This document shows positions 27,894 to 39,600 of a DNA stretch of 64,000 nucleotides, piece after piece (the first letter of the stretch is position 1; each line of letters starts with the position of its first letter). The notes beneath the pieces are model-generated. The model was not told where the DNA came from, ran no database searches, and saw nothing but the letters and a program-made list of their open reading frames with translations. Location: assembly GCF_028476545.1 (NCBI RefSeq), contig NW_026732690.1, positions 348,501 through 412,500 on the forward strand, given 5' to 3'. The translations under genes and the position numbers were made by a program. Source of the DNA: Physella acuta. Its lineage: Eukaryota; Mollusca; Gastropoda; Physidae.

Positions 27894-29743
27894 TTAATGA
27901 AAACTACTTACCCCTTTAAAGATTATTTATTTTTATAAAACAAAACAAAGAAAAGAAACTATCCAAAAGAAATTCTAAGAAACAGCATATAATACCAAAG
28001 GTTGATATCAATATTTTAATGCAACAATGCATGAATAATTATTTTAAGATTATAAACAAATATTTATATTAGATAATGTAGATTGTTTTACTCATATTAT
28101 GCAGAGCTTGTTGTCAGTTTTTGTAATCATAGTGTTTAAAAAACAATTTCCAGTTTTTATGTTGAAAAATTATCATTAGAAGCTTTAAAAAAAATCACTT
28201 GCAACTTGTAAAATAATAACTTGGGAATTAAGTTTTAAATGATGTGCTGAGTGTTATTTTAAATTTAGAAAAGTGTTTATTTATTTGTTCACTTCACATG
28301 TGTGCTTTTGAAAAAGAGTGGAAATTGTTTGCTTAGAAGCTTATAGTCAGAATTTTTTTTACAAATATGATGATGTTTTAACCTATTATTTGTATATATT
28401 TGATTTCCCAAGTTACAAATGTAGAAAATTAATAATGTGTCTGTTTCAATTTTTTTTCTTCTCATTTTCGTGCAAGGAAAGGGGAAATTATTTTTAAAAT
28501 TAAGAAAGATGTAAATTTTTATTAGAAAATTAAAGCGGTCGCACCTTAAAATCCTTTTACCATGTTGTGCCTGTGGGTCACGATCCTATGAATTAAATCT
28601 GCGACCAACTTTTACATTCAATGTTAACTAGACATTTGTAATATAAACATTGTGTGCTGTGAGAGCTTTTGGCTGCTTATACCTCTAATTTCTCTTGTTC
28701 ATTAATATATAAACTAGATCTATGACATTTTTAAGTCCTCAGTTGTGAATAGATAAAAAATATTTCAAATATTTTTAAACCCATTACACAATCATTAAAA
28801 ACATTTAAACTTGCATTTACAATAATCATGAAACCCTTCACAGCATTTTATTATTTAAACTATTTATTTGTTTACAAATTTTAAAATATTTCATGATTAT
28901 AATTGTTGAACATAATATTATGAACTAAAATAAAATTATTTTTTGTACTGATAGAAAAAAATTCTATTTAACATAATATACACATGTTTGAAATTCTATT
29001 TGCTAACAAGAAATAAATATGCACAAATAAACTAACCTAACAAATATTACCAAGACTATAAACTCTAAGAAAGGCCAATGACAATAAATAAAGCAGATGC
29101 CACTTAAAAAGTAAACTGCTTTTCTTGTGATATAAAGAGGCCTGATGTTAGTTCCTATGGACTTTACTTTTGAACATGTTCATGCCATTTTCCAACATTT
29201 TAAGAAGTGTGTAGATGTCTTTCATTTAGCAATAAAAACAATTACTGTCATGTATTTTCACTACTTTGTATTATTTCTTACTTCATCCAATGGTGAAACT
29301 TAAAATGTCTTTCAGTAGAAAACAAATACACCACATCTTTCAAAATTATTTATTTTATTGTTGAAGATAACCATATCCCCCTTTCTAGTCTAATTTTGTC
29401 TGTTTATCATGTTACATTGTTTACACTTTAAATAATTAAAAAATAAAAATAAAATTTGTTTCTGAGTTTATTGAGCTTGAATGTGTATGTTGAAATTTTT
29501 CTGTTCTAAAAATATCTAATGAAAATTGTATAAATTAAAATGAGAACGATAGAAATTGTTTATAATTCAATAACAAACATATTTTTAAGTCTTACAGGCC
29601 TAACTCAAGCAGCCTATACATTATTGAAAAACAGGCATCAGTTCAGTAAACCTCTAAGCAAGGTCTAAGGATAAGCAAGGGTGAAATCGCTAACAAGTCT
29701 CATTGCCATTTGATTTGGTAACAATGGCATATAATTATTTATT
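27894..29743 (+). other. 3' UTR of the giant gene and AT-rich intergenic DNA
   Basis: No coding region is visible. The transcript end is not defined, but candidate poly(A) signals on this strand are ATTAAA at 28529-28534 and AATAAA at 28929-28934, with more AATAAA-type words near 29010 and 29085. The sequence is AT-rich with long T and A runs and no recognisable repeat. Confidence 0.5.
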
Positions 29744-29885
29744 CCGGGTCTGCATGGTCAAATAATAACGCTTATGACTACAAGCCTAAAAGTCTCCAGT
29801 TCAGATCCTTGGCTTGAGTGTGTAGAACGTCCCTGAGTCCCTGACATCTTGGACTCGAACAGGAGACGATAATTTTTTTTTAAAA
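29744..29885 (+). mobile_element. tRNA-headed SINE fragment (family 2)
   Basis: It has a tRNA-like head (TGCATGGTCAAATAA, then AAGTCTCCAGTTCAGATCC as a B-box-like region), followed by GTCCCTGAGTCC. The same words occur in the copies at 49800-50025 and 54505-54750. It ends in A/T-rich sequence. It is diverged, so not a functional tRNA. Confidence 0.55.
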
Positions 29886-30054
29886 ATGTTTCATGGGCAG
29901 TAATAATAACACTGACTAAGACTCGCTTTAATCAACACTTTTATGTGTTTTACAACAGCTTTACCTGATTGATTATAATGTTATTTGAATGTGTTAAGTG
30001 GTCATCAATAAATGACTTCACACTACTATATATAGTGTTCATAACTTCGTGGTA

Positions 30055-30215
30055 GGGTTCGGTGTGGTCAAATTGGTAAAGCTCATGGTTGCTAAACCGA
30101 AAAGTCTCGAGTTCGAACCCTCGGGCAGACGAGGCTCGTTAGCTGGGGACAGCCACTCTTCTAGGAGAGACAACTCCAAAATTAAACAACTGCTGCCTTG
30201 TAGTTTGTCGGAATG
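30055..30215 (+). mobile_element. tRNA-derived SINE (family 1)
   Basis: The head carries Pol III-like boxes: GTGGTCAAATTGGTAAAG (A box region) and GAGTTCGAACCCT (B box). A body follows with CTGGGGACAGCCACTCTTC and CTGCTGCCTTGTAGTTTG. The same head and body recur at 34628-34915 (other strand) and 35168-35563. It lacks the acceptor-stem pairing of a tRNA gene. Confidence 0.8.
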
Positions 30216-30987
30216 ATGGTGGTCTGATAGTGTGATTTCATACTTTTGCATTTTAAAAAAGAAATTATGGAAATTGAATTTTAGCTGTTATTTTGTTATT
30301 TCACATTTTAGAAAACTGTTTTTGTAGATTATAAAAATAGTATCTAGAAATCTAATAAAATACTCTGTCCATCAAACTTAGTCAAAATTATATTTGAGTA
30401 AATATTAATAATTGATGTTTAAAAGAAATTAAAATGCATTTTTGAGGGAGGGTGGGGTTGTAGGCTGATAATGTCATTAATGATGTGTGATGGTGGAGAG
30501 GGGGGTGGTGTACAAAAACTATAAATCTTTAAAAGCGTGACATTATTTAATATTTATGGATGACCAAAAGGGAATGCTTCAATAAATTAAGGCTTCAATA
30601 AAGGCAAAGGAAAGTATAAAAAAAATAAGTATCAACTTTATAAATTATAATACTATTTTTATTATAAAGTATTTAGTATTAAAGCTATAGTGCTATGCAG
30701 CAATAGTCTATAGTGCTGCAGGCATATTAAAAAGGCATGATGGTGGTTTAAGACAAGGGGCGGGGTTGTGGGGTTAATTAATTAGATCTAGATCTAGATA
30801 CTAGATAGTAAATGACTAGATAGATAGGACAGGTTTTACAGAATTTAATAGGGATCTAGAATATAAAAAAAAAATATAGGTTCTTAGATGTACTTCAACA
30901 TAAAATATGCACACATCGTTTTAAATATTTATCTTTCGGTCTAGATTTCTAGATCACAAGTTTTAGTTGATCCTTTTACTTTTAGTA
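30216..30987. other. AT-rich intergenic stretch, no gene seen
   Basis: No open frame of note and no family recognised. It contains two short G-rich patches near 30445-30505 and runs of TAGATCTAGATC near 30780-30800. Confidence 0.5.
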
Positions 30988-32142
<1,155 letters not shown>

Positions 32143-32288
32143 TAATAGTAATAATAGCCTAAGTACTACTAGAATCTAGATCTATTTATAGTCAGTAATA
32201 TATTATACTTCGCATTTTTTAAATAACGCGAAAATAATTCGAAAGTTTTACTATCGAATTGTTTAAACAGCGTTGTTGATTTTTTTTT

Positions 32289-32958
32289 ACTTTCTCGTAT
32301 ATACGAAGTATAGAGAAAGTCTTGTAATCGTGCAAAAAAAAAAAAAAATCGAGATTTTTACAAATCTCGACGTTTTACACCTCACTGATACGGAAAAACA
32401 TAATTTTGCAATCTTGTCCGTATGTCTGTGTGTCTGTCTGTGTGTCTGTCTGTCTGTGTGTCCGTGTGTAAACACGATAACTTGAGTACCGTTACAGCTA
32501 GGTTGATGAAATTTCATATATAAGTATTTTATCAAAATCGTAGATCCGTATCAACTTTTGAGCGATTTCCGATAACCGGAAGTGGTACTTTTCCTACTTT
32601 GAATTTTTCAAAAGCCTATAACTTGAGTACTATTTCAGATAGATAAATGAAATTTCACATGTAAGTAAAAGATCTAATTCTCTACCGTCTGTTAAATTTT
32701 GAGTAATTTCCGTTGACTGGAAGTAGTAATTCACGCTACTTCCGATTTCTCAAAAAACTAATGTAAATTTTAAAAGTACTAATAATATTGCGCACTATTA
32801 TGCGCTTTTTTATTTGGCGTTCACTTGGTGTGCAATTAATTTGTCTACGAGATTTTATTCTATTTTTAAAACTTTAAGTATTTAAAATGGATTAAAAATA
32901 ATGTCTATAGCCCGAGTTCCCATCCCCTGTTATTTTATATAAGAATATACGAGAAAGT
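32289..32958. mobile_element. 670-bp non-autonomous DNA element with 14-bp inverted ends
   Basis: The ends ACTTTCTCGTATAT and ATATACGAGAAAGT are exact inverted repeats. Inside, a short palindrome (CGAGATTTTTACAAATCTCG) and a TGTC/TGTG-rich tract (about 32415-32470) are followed by two related blocks containing ACTTGAGTAC and GAAATTTCA. No transposase frame is present. The target duplication is unclear because the left flank is poly(T). The superfamily is not assigned. Confidence 0.65.
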
Positions 32959-33042
32959 TTAGGGGAGATCACTCCCGGTTTATTTAAAAATTCAAACATT
33001 GTGACTATAGGCTAATAATATTGCTTCCACTTAGGCTAGGGC

Positions 33043-33248
33043 CAGAGGCGTAGCGACCCTTCCCGGCGCCCGGGGACTAACTTTTGATTTGCACCCCCTC
33101 CTCCAGATTTCGATTTACAGCCCCCCCCCCCCTCAAACTTTCGATTTGCACCCCCTCTCAACCTTTCAATTTATTTTTCCAAACCATTTTGGCGCCCCTA
33201 AGGTCGGCGCCCGGGGACGTTTGCCCCCCCCCCCTCGCTACGCCTTTG
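33043..33248. mobile_element. 206-bp hAT-like element with 8-bp target duplication
   Basis: The ends are CAGAGGCGTAGCG and CGCTACGCCTTTG, inverted with one mismatch and starting with the CAG typical of hAT. They are flanked on both sides by GCTAGGGC (33035-33042 and 33249-33256). The interior is a small minisatellite of TTTCGATTTGCACCCCC-type units plus GGCGCCCGGGGAC near each end. It has no coding capacity. A second copy lies at 41929-42202. Confidence 0.8.
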
Positions 33249-33442
33249 GCTAGGGCCTAATTCTTTTTTTTAGGTATGCGTCTATCAAAATGAATTGTGA
33301 TTGGTGTGTGCGATTTCATACCCTATTTGCCTTAATTAACATTATAGACAGTTGTGGTGGGTAAAAAGAAGTTACATATTTATAGAGATATCCAGATCTA
33401 TTTCTATTAGTATTAACACGATACATTAAAAATCGATGAGGG

Positions 33443-33509
33443 TTGTTTGTTTGTTTGTTTGTTTGTTTGTTTGTTTGTTTGTTTGTTTGTTTGTTTTTTT
33501 TTTTTTTTT
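33443..33509. repeat. (GTTT)n microsatellite running into poly(T)
   Basis: About 13 GTTT units followed by a T run. Confidence 0.9.
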
Positions 33510-34627
33510 AACATTCAGATCTAGATCTAGCAGGTTTTGCCAATGTATATTTTGCTAGTGTAGTTGTTGCTAGAAGGTGGTTCAGGTTTGGTTCAGTTTT
33601 TCACACATTTATACAAGCATAGGGCTAGGGCATACTTCACGCTTTTGCTAGACGGTCTCTTTGTTTTGTGCTTTTATTTTTTAAATTCACGTCAAAATTT
33701 ATAGGCATATTCTTTGTAAACTGAAGTGGTGTCATTTTAGATGTCTTGTAGTAAAAGATGAGGGAAAAGGGTGGTAGCCTTATATATTTTTTTGTGTTAT
33801 ATTAGATGCGGCGACTGTGTACATTATTGAAGTGTTAACTCCAAAAGTCCTGAGTTCGGTATCCGGGTAGATGATGAACGCTAGCTGGAGACAGCAACTC
33901 AATGTGTTGGCCATGTATTTGGGATAGATATGGGGTTGTATTAAGGGTTACCGTAGCTAGGGTCTTTGCTACCTAAGGCGGACTGTAAGACCAGAGTTTC
34001 TTCCATTCATCTTTTTGGAGGGGGGAGGGCACCGAAAATGGCTATACTTTTAACAGTGTCCGCCCCCACCTCCACCCCCCGGAAATTTTAGTCCTGAGGG
34101 TGAGAGGGGGGGGGGTTAGACTTTTGTAACAGTATATGGGAAAGGGAGGGGCTCAGACAGCGTGATGGCACATTTTTTTGCTTTTTGAAAAGTAATTTTA
34201 AAATATGAATTTTAGCTGTTATTTTTTTTTTACAATTTTTTTTTGTAAATTGCACACATGCTGATTAATATAGGCATACTCAATTGTCAACAAGCTCAGT
34301 AAATATTTTACGAATGAAATCGGTCTTTTTTTTAAATTCAATTTTGATGGGTTAAGAATCCAGGACACCATACGCAACAAATATCGCAAAATACTAAGTG
34401 CTGCCCAGTATAACCAGTAGTTCAACTTTGGCACCATTCATGTTGACCATCTCACGCAATTTGAGGCCTTCGTGATTCTATGTCACTGAGAGCCGACCTC
34501 GAAATTCGCCGAGTCGGACTACCGGTTATTGTACTGTGACGGCACAAGATGTCGGACAGTATATTATTATAGGCCCTACATATTTTTACTGGATGTTTAC
34601 CCAACTCAAAATGCTCCTATTAACAAT
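33510..34627. other. Intergenic stretch with decayed SINE and Helitron debris
   Basis: No gene is seen. Around 33805-33920 a decayed family-1 SINE is visible (CCTGAGTTCGGTATCCGGG, GCTGGAGACAGCAACTC). Around 34015-34150 words shared with the Helitron modules occur (AGTGTCCGCCCCC, GGAAATTTTAG, GGGGCTCAGAC), suggesting an old Helitron fragment. The rest is AT-rich and unrecognised. Confidence 0.5.
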
Positions 34628-34915
34628 CTTCTTCTTCTTCTTCGTTCTTAACTGTAATGTTGGATGGCGTTTCCCCCAACACAATTAAGTATTATACGTG
34701 TCAACCTGTTATGCGCCGTTGACTCCGATTGCAGACTGCTTTTCTATTTGGGTTTGCTTCACCTAAGAACAAACTACAAGGCAGCAGTTGTTTGATTTTT
34801 GGGGTTTCTCTCCTAAATGGGTTGCTGCTCCCAGCTAACAGCCACATCTCCCCCGGGGGTTCGAACTCGGGACTGTTCGGTTTAGCAGCCATGATCTTTA
34901 CCGACCCGACCCGCC
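34628..34915 (-). mobile_element. tRNA-derived SINE (family 1), full length, reverse strand
   Basis: Read on the minus strand it has the head (GGTCGGTAAAGATCATGG, then CGAGTTCGAACCCCCGG), the body with AAACTACAAGG in reverse, the region CCATCCAACATTACAG and a (GAA)n tail that appears as (CTT)n at 34628-34645. This copy shows the full layout of the family. Confidence 0.8.
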
Positions 34916-35034
34916 CTTCATTGGGGCGGGGATCCCATGTTGGGAAACAGTGATTTAAACTTTTCTAAATAGCCTAAATTGAATGTTTAACGTGTGCTCC
35001 CTCTCTTATGTAAGCTATCAACTACAACTATCAA

Positions 35035-35681
35035 GGCGGCTGGTCACAGAACGGACCTCGTAAATAGCTTAACACCAGGGGCGGAACTACAGTGCCACCA
35101 GACCCCGCAATGCGGGGGGGGGGGGGGCAGGGGCAGTTTAGGGGCCCACAGCCGACCTTAATATATATGGGGTCGGCGTGGTCGAGTCGGTAAAGCACAT
35201 GGTTGCTAAACCGAAAAGTCTCGAGTTCGAACCCTCGGGCAGATGAGTCTCGTTAGCTGGGGACAGCCACTCTTCTAGGAGAGACAACTCCAAAATTAAA
35301 CTGCTGCCTTGTAGTTTGTTCTTGGTTGGACAAAGGCTATGGAAGCAAATCCAAAAAGAAAAGCAGGCTGAAATCGGAGTCAATGGCCTCAATGGCGCAT
35401 AACCAGTTGACACGTATCGCTTAATTGTGTTGGAGGCGTGGTCGAGTCGGCAAAATGTTCATGGTTGATAAATTCGAACAAAAGTCTCGAGTTCAAACCC
35501 ACTGGCAGATAAATCTCGATCCCCTTCAACACTAATAATTAAGAACGAAGAAGAAGAAGAAGAAGGCGGCTGGTCACAGAACGGACCTCGTAAATAGCTT
35601 AACACCAGGGGCGGAACTACAGTGCCACCAGACCCCGCAATGCGGGGGGGGCAGGGGCAGTTTAGGGGCCCACAGCCGACC

Positions 35682-35694
<13 letters not shown>
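35035..35694. repeat. 530-bp offset direct duplication around a SINE
   Basis: A block of about 130 bp starting GGCGGCTGGTCACAGAACGG, including the left end of a hAT-like element (CAGGGGCGGAACTA) and its flank CTTAACAC, is present at 35035 and again at 35565. Between them lies the SINE at 35168-35563. The two block copies are nearly identical, differing mainly in a G-run length, so the event is recent. Confidence 0.85.
35168..35563 (+). mobile_element. tRNA-derived SINE (family 1), composite copy with two heads
   Basis: The first head is at about 35170-35245 (A-box region TGGTCGAGTCGGTAAAG; B box GAGTTCGAACCCT). It is followed by the body to TTAATTGTGTTGG, then a second, more diverged head at about 35432-35515 (GGCGTGGTCGAGTCGGCAAA), and the shared tail AAGAACGAAGAAGAAG. 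A SINE inserted into a SINE, or a dimeric SINE, would both give this. Confidence 0.75.

Positions 35695-35731
<37 letters not shown>
35689..35731. repeat. (AT)n microsatellite, LTR element target
   Basis: A pure AT/TA run on the left side of the LTR element; its other part is at 41509-41540. Confidence 0.9.
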
Positions 35732-35735
<4 letters not shown>

Positions 35736-36404
35736 ACCGAGCGTAGTTGCATCTTCTGCTCGACAACGCCAAATGTAACGAGTCTATTTGCCTGTAGTGC
35801 CAAATGTTAACGAGTCTAACCACTCATTCTACACAACATCGACCACAGTATAGATACTCGAAGATGCAGGTTCACTATTGATCCTTTTATTACATGAATC
35901 AAAGAAATGCTTCACAATAATATAATGAATCAAAAGAAATGCTTCACAATAATAGTCTGAATCAACTGACCCCCAACAGTCCTCACTAGTCTTCACATAA
36001 CTGAATGCACATGTCTATCGTCCTTATTAACACAATACGGCTAACCCGTTCAATAACCAACTTGATACTGCCTCACTGACTGACTGACTGATCCCCTCTC
36101 CTGATCTCAGCCGTCGCCTTCCTATATATCCCTTCGTATTCGTAATCGTATTCGGTTCTATCATAGTTATGTTCAATCCGAATATCTCGCCTTCCGATTA
36201 CTACGCAGTTGTCTCATCAGTCCGATCAATAGAACACCTGCACTGTTTCATCAGCCAAGTCGTGTCAAAGTTGACAGCGCTTGTCGTATCCTTCCCAAAA
36301 TACTCCGTGGCTTTATGATCGTTATCAGTTGGCTTATCAGTCCAACACCTGCACTATTGCGTTCTTAACAATAGTGACTAGTAACTAGGCCTACCCTAGT
36401 TACA
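35732..36404 (-). repeat. 3' LTR (left copy on the + strand)
   Basis: 673 bp. On the minus strand it begins TGTAACTAGGG and ends CTCGGTCACA. Inside are a TATATAGG box (+ strand about 36122-36130) and two short direct repeats around AAAGAAATGCTTCACAATA. It looks identical to the copy at 40836. Confidence 0.93.
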
Positions 36405-36611
36405 TCCACCGCCGCCTTTTTTTGTGTGTTTTCAACCACAAACAACGCTTGGTAGGTGCACTTCTTAAATGTCAATCGCACCATCGTAAAAAAAATTATT
36501 GTTCCATTCACTGCCAATGTCGTCACATTCGTAAAAGATTGACAGTTATCCCTATTTCACATATCAAATGTGTCTACATCATATTCCTCAGACACAAGGC
36601 AGTTCTAGAAT

Positions 36612-39600
36612 TCACATCCACCCTTTTTCGTTTGGTGCCTTCACCAGTTCACTTTTATAACTTTTTGAACAGTCTGTTCTCATACCAGCGCGACCAAGAA
36701 AGAATTGATGGTTGCTGACGAAAAATTTCGTATTCTTTCTGTTTCTCAAACTTCTCCGCGGACCACTTATCTGATGGTCTACTGTCTCTCTGCTTCTGGG
36801 AGGATCGGGATTCTCATTGTTGCCGTTATCCTCCACATGTGTATCGCTGTTGTTCTGTTGATGGTGACATGGTTCCGGGATGGGTATGAGAATTTCCGTT
36901 GTAGTTTCCGGTTCCCTAATTGTCTTAGGTTTCTTTATGTGTAAATGCTCCTCTTGCCGATGCCAATATTTCTTTAATTGAGCAATATTCGCCCACCGAT
37001 CCGGTTTGGTGTGATTGGTGGGTCTTATTTTAAAGGGGCCACCGGCTATTTTAGGCATCTCCACGACTTGCCATATCTCCTGTCCCCAGAGGTCGTGGAT
37101 TTTGTTTCTGCCTAACGGGTGGCTACGCAGTAATACCCTGTCGTTCAGTTTGAGTGGCGGGTCCTTTGTCTGTACCGGCGGTTCCCTTCGCCGTGCTTCA
37201 TGTTCTAGTCTTTCCTGTACCACCTTGTACATTTCTCTAATTCGTCTCATATGTTCATTCACATATTCTAGTGTGGTGTATGAGCCAGTCATACTCTCCT
37301 TTTTTCTTAGGAACAAGTCAAGAGGGAGTCGAGCCTCCCGTCCGAACAATAACATGTGTGGCGAAAAGCCGGTTGTGGCATGGGGGGTGCAGTTGTATAG
37401 ATATACCAACTCTGGGAGAAAATCAGGCCAACGTTTTTTCTGTTCAGGTTCTAGCGTACGCAGCAAATCATGCATGCTGCGGTTGAACCGCTCGCACTGT
37501 CCGTTTCCTTTCGGATTAAATGTGGTTGTTCTAGATTTGTTGATCCCGTAGTGGCTGCACAGTTGGTTAATTACTTCTGACTCGAAGGCCCTTCCTTGGT
37601 CAGAGTGTAATTGTCTTGGTATGCCATATTTGATGAACCAATGTTCTATTAAGACCTTTGCCACTGTTTTAGCCTTCTGATCTCGTGTGGGCACCGCAAC
37701 AGTCCATTTGGTGAATACATCAGTCATTACCAACACATGTTCCGTCCCATCCGATGATTTCTCCAACGACGTAAAGTCCATAGCCACAATCTCTAGTGGT
37801 TTTGTCGCCAGTAAGTGTCCTGATGGCTGTCTCATTTTAACAACTGGCATTTTCGCATGCTGACACCTCACACAAGCCTCACAATGGCGTTTGACCCCCA
37901 TCTCCATATTGGGCCAGTAACACCTCCGTCGTAATATTTTGTGCGTCCTGTCCTGACCCTGGTGTCCTGCCCTGTCATGTGCCAACCTTAGCACTTCTTC
38001 TCGTAACTGTCCAGGCACCACCACCTGGTGTATTGTCCCATCTATTTGGTCATGAATTCTCCGCATGAGAACACCATCCTTTATACTGAGACGGTCCCAC
38101 TGACTCAGTAGTTTCTTTGTTTCCCGACCAAACTGTTCTCTTTCCCTTTTTCCTGGGAATTTTTGTTCCTGGACGTATTTCAATAGCGGCTGTAACCCGC
38201 TATCCGTTCTCTGGGCATCTCTTATCTCTTTGTGATTAAGGCAATTAAAATCACTAATGTCCATATGTCCGGGCTCTGTGGATATGTGCTCCACCACAGT
38301 CTGCCCGTTTTGCATCACTTGCACCCCATGAGGGATATCTGTTGACGCTCTGACCTCACATATTCCTGTCAGCGTTTCTTCCTCATCGCCCGGTCTCTCG
38401 TAAGGATTCCTTGATAAAGCGTCCGCATTGTCATTGGACCGCCCCGGGCGATATTTTATCTCCAGGTCAAAGAGTGCCAATTCTGCTGCCCATCGCTGTT
38501 CGATGGATCCCAACTTTGCTGTCTTTAGGTGACTGAGGGGGTTATTGTCAGTGTATACCACACATTTAGCACCTAATAGATAGTCCCTGAATTTTTCAGT
38601 CACAGCCCATTTTAATGTCAAAAGTTCTAGTTTCATGGCGCTGTAATTTGTCATGTTCTTCTCTGATTCCTTCAGAGCTCGACTGGCATACGCAATAACC
38701 CTGAAACCTTGCTCTTGTTGTTGTGATAGCACAGCTCCCAGACCTTTAGAGCTGGCGTCAATTTCTAGCCGAAATGGTTTGTCAAAGTCTGCGTATCCTA
38801 ATATAGGCGCCTCTGTCAAAGCATTTTTCAGTAGCTTAAACGAGTTCAGGCATTCCTCAGTCCATAATTCACCTATCAGTTGTGTTTTACCTTTCTTTTT
38901 CTCCTTACTGTGTTTCTTTGTCATTTTGTTTCTTAAGTCATGCAACGGTGCGGCAATTTTTGCAAAACCAGGTACAAAGTTTCTATTTTCTTCTTCAGAT
39001 AACAGACACTCTACAGATGAACATTTCTCCTGTGCTTTTAATTTGCATGAACTTTCCCTATCCAGTTTCATGGTTAACCTTGAGATCTCATTATTAAGTC
39101 TACCAATTTCTTCCTTATCATCATTTTTCTCAGCCAACAAATTGTTCACTTGAAACTTTTTAACATCAAAGTTCATTTCACAGTTTATTTTTTCAATATC
39201 TGATAATTTCTCTTCGAGTCTTGTTGGAGACTCTTTCATTCTTTGTCCAATTTTGTTTCTTACGCCATAACCTCGCCGCTCTGTAGCCTTGACCTGCCTT
39301 ACAGAGGGCGATCGTTTCACCGGACAGTACCGTGCCATATGTCCGGGTTGTGAGCAGGACAAGCAAATTGGTCGACCGTCAGCCGTCCACCGGAGCGATG
39401 GACCGGCGGGTCGCGGCTGTCCAACCTGTCTCTGTTTTGTCCCGTTTTTGCCCTGATTCTCAGCTGTTGACCTGCTTTCTAACCTCTCCAATCGTTGGTC
39501 AACCTTATCCAGGTGGGCCAACAGTTGAGCCATCATGGTTTCCATCGTGCCGGTCCCTGTGGGTGGGGATCGTTTCTGTTCCGGCACAGAGACTTTGTCT

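Noticed and set aside
35168-35245. tRNA gene
   Set aside because: A and B boxes are present but the cloverleaf does not close and the sequence continues into a SINE body found in several copies.
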